Assembly (NCBI GenBank): GCA_037132015.1
Contig: JBAXPW010000079.1
Span: 1-6,346 of the forward strand
Direction of reading: 5' to 3'
Source of the DNA: JBAXPW01 sp037132015
Lineage (GTDB): Bacteria; Patescibacteriota; Microgenomatia; UBA1406; GWC2-37-13
Length of the DNA: 6,346 nt
The position numbers were made by a program, and so were the translations under genes. The first letter of the stretch is position 1. Each line of letters opens with the position of its first letter. This document shows, one piece after another, positions 6,296-6,346 of this stretch. The notes beneath the pieces were generated by a model. It was not told the DNA's origin. It was given only the letters and a program-made list of their open reading frames with translations, and made no database searches.

Positions 6296-6346
6296 ATGAG
6301 TTCTCAACGGAATCCGAACACTTGTAATACAATACAAGGATATGAA
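6296..6346 (+). CDS. Possible N-terminus of a gene running off the right edge
   Basis: An ATG at 6296 opens a frame that stays open for 17 codons to the end of the window (MSSQRNPNTCNTIQGYE). It lies 23 nt after the + strand TATAAT at 6267-6272, about the same distance as on the other side of the palindrome. Seventeen codons are too few to judge coding potential and no ribosome binding site is visible. The alternative ATG at 6277 closes after 16 codons. Confidence 0.2.
   Translation, partial: MSSQRNPNTCNTIQGYE
6321..6338. repeat. Short inverted repeat CTTGTA-N6-TACAAG
   Basis: A perfect 6-bp inverted repeat with a 6-base spacer (ATACAA) lies near the right edge, upstream of the - strand promoter. 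It could be an operator half-site pair for a dimeric regulator of the divergent region, or chance in AT-rich DNA. No T run follows on either strand, so it is not a terminator. Confidence 0.25.

Overview
This is an AT-rich bacterial window. Reading left to right it holds the 3' end of an unidentified gene, a complete secA, an ornithine cyclodeaminase/mu-crystallin family dehydrogenase, a dRS3-like palindromic repeat and a Nudix hydrolase, all on the + strand. On the - strand are a diverged S-adenosylhomocysteine hydrolase (SAHH)-like protein and, upstream of it in transcription order, a 130-residue orphan. A divergent promoter region sits at the right edge. No rRNA, tRNA, CRISPR array or transposase was seen.

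Organism: base composition, the lack of Shine-Dalgarno motifs before the starts, and a roughly 25-residue insertion in SecA between the IIGDN and RKEAYDADITYG segments together suggest a Candidate Phyla Radiation (Patescibacteria) genome. This is an inference from remembered family features, not a placement; a phylogeny of SecA would settle it.

Layout: 1-194 is the tail of an upstream gene. 195-320 is a leader with a recognisable sigma70-type promoter. secA (321-3107) encodes the motor ATPase of the Sec translocon with all helicase motifs and a C-terminal zinc-binding tail. The dehydrogenase gene follows after 11 nt (start at 3119), so it is probably cotranscribed with secA. A 178-nt gap then carries a 96-bp composite inverted repeat made of two hairpins (4135-4230). 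The Nudix gene (4272-4706) begins 41 nt after that repeat and converges on the - strand pair across a 35-nt gap.

Functional reading: SecA is a housekeeping gene. The other proteins look like small accessory metabolism. Two of them, the OCD-family protein and the SAHH-like protein, keep their NAD-binding folds but have lost residues on which the named activities of their families depend, so neither should be given the textbook reaction. The SAHH-like gene and its small Cys/His-containing partner, 12 nt apart under one promoter, are the least explained part of the window and the best candidate for something undescribed. No pathway linking all the genes can be supported from sequence alone.
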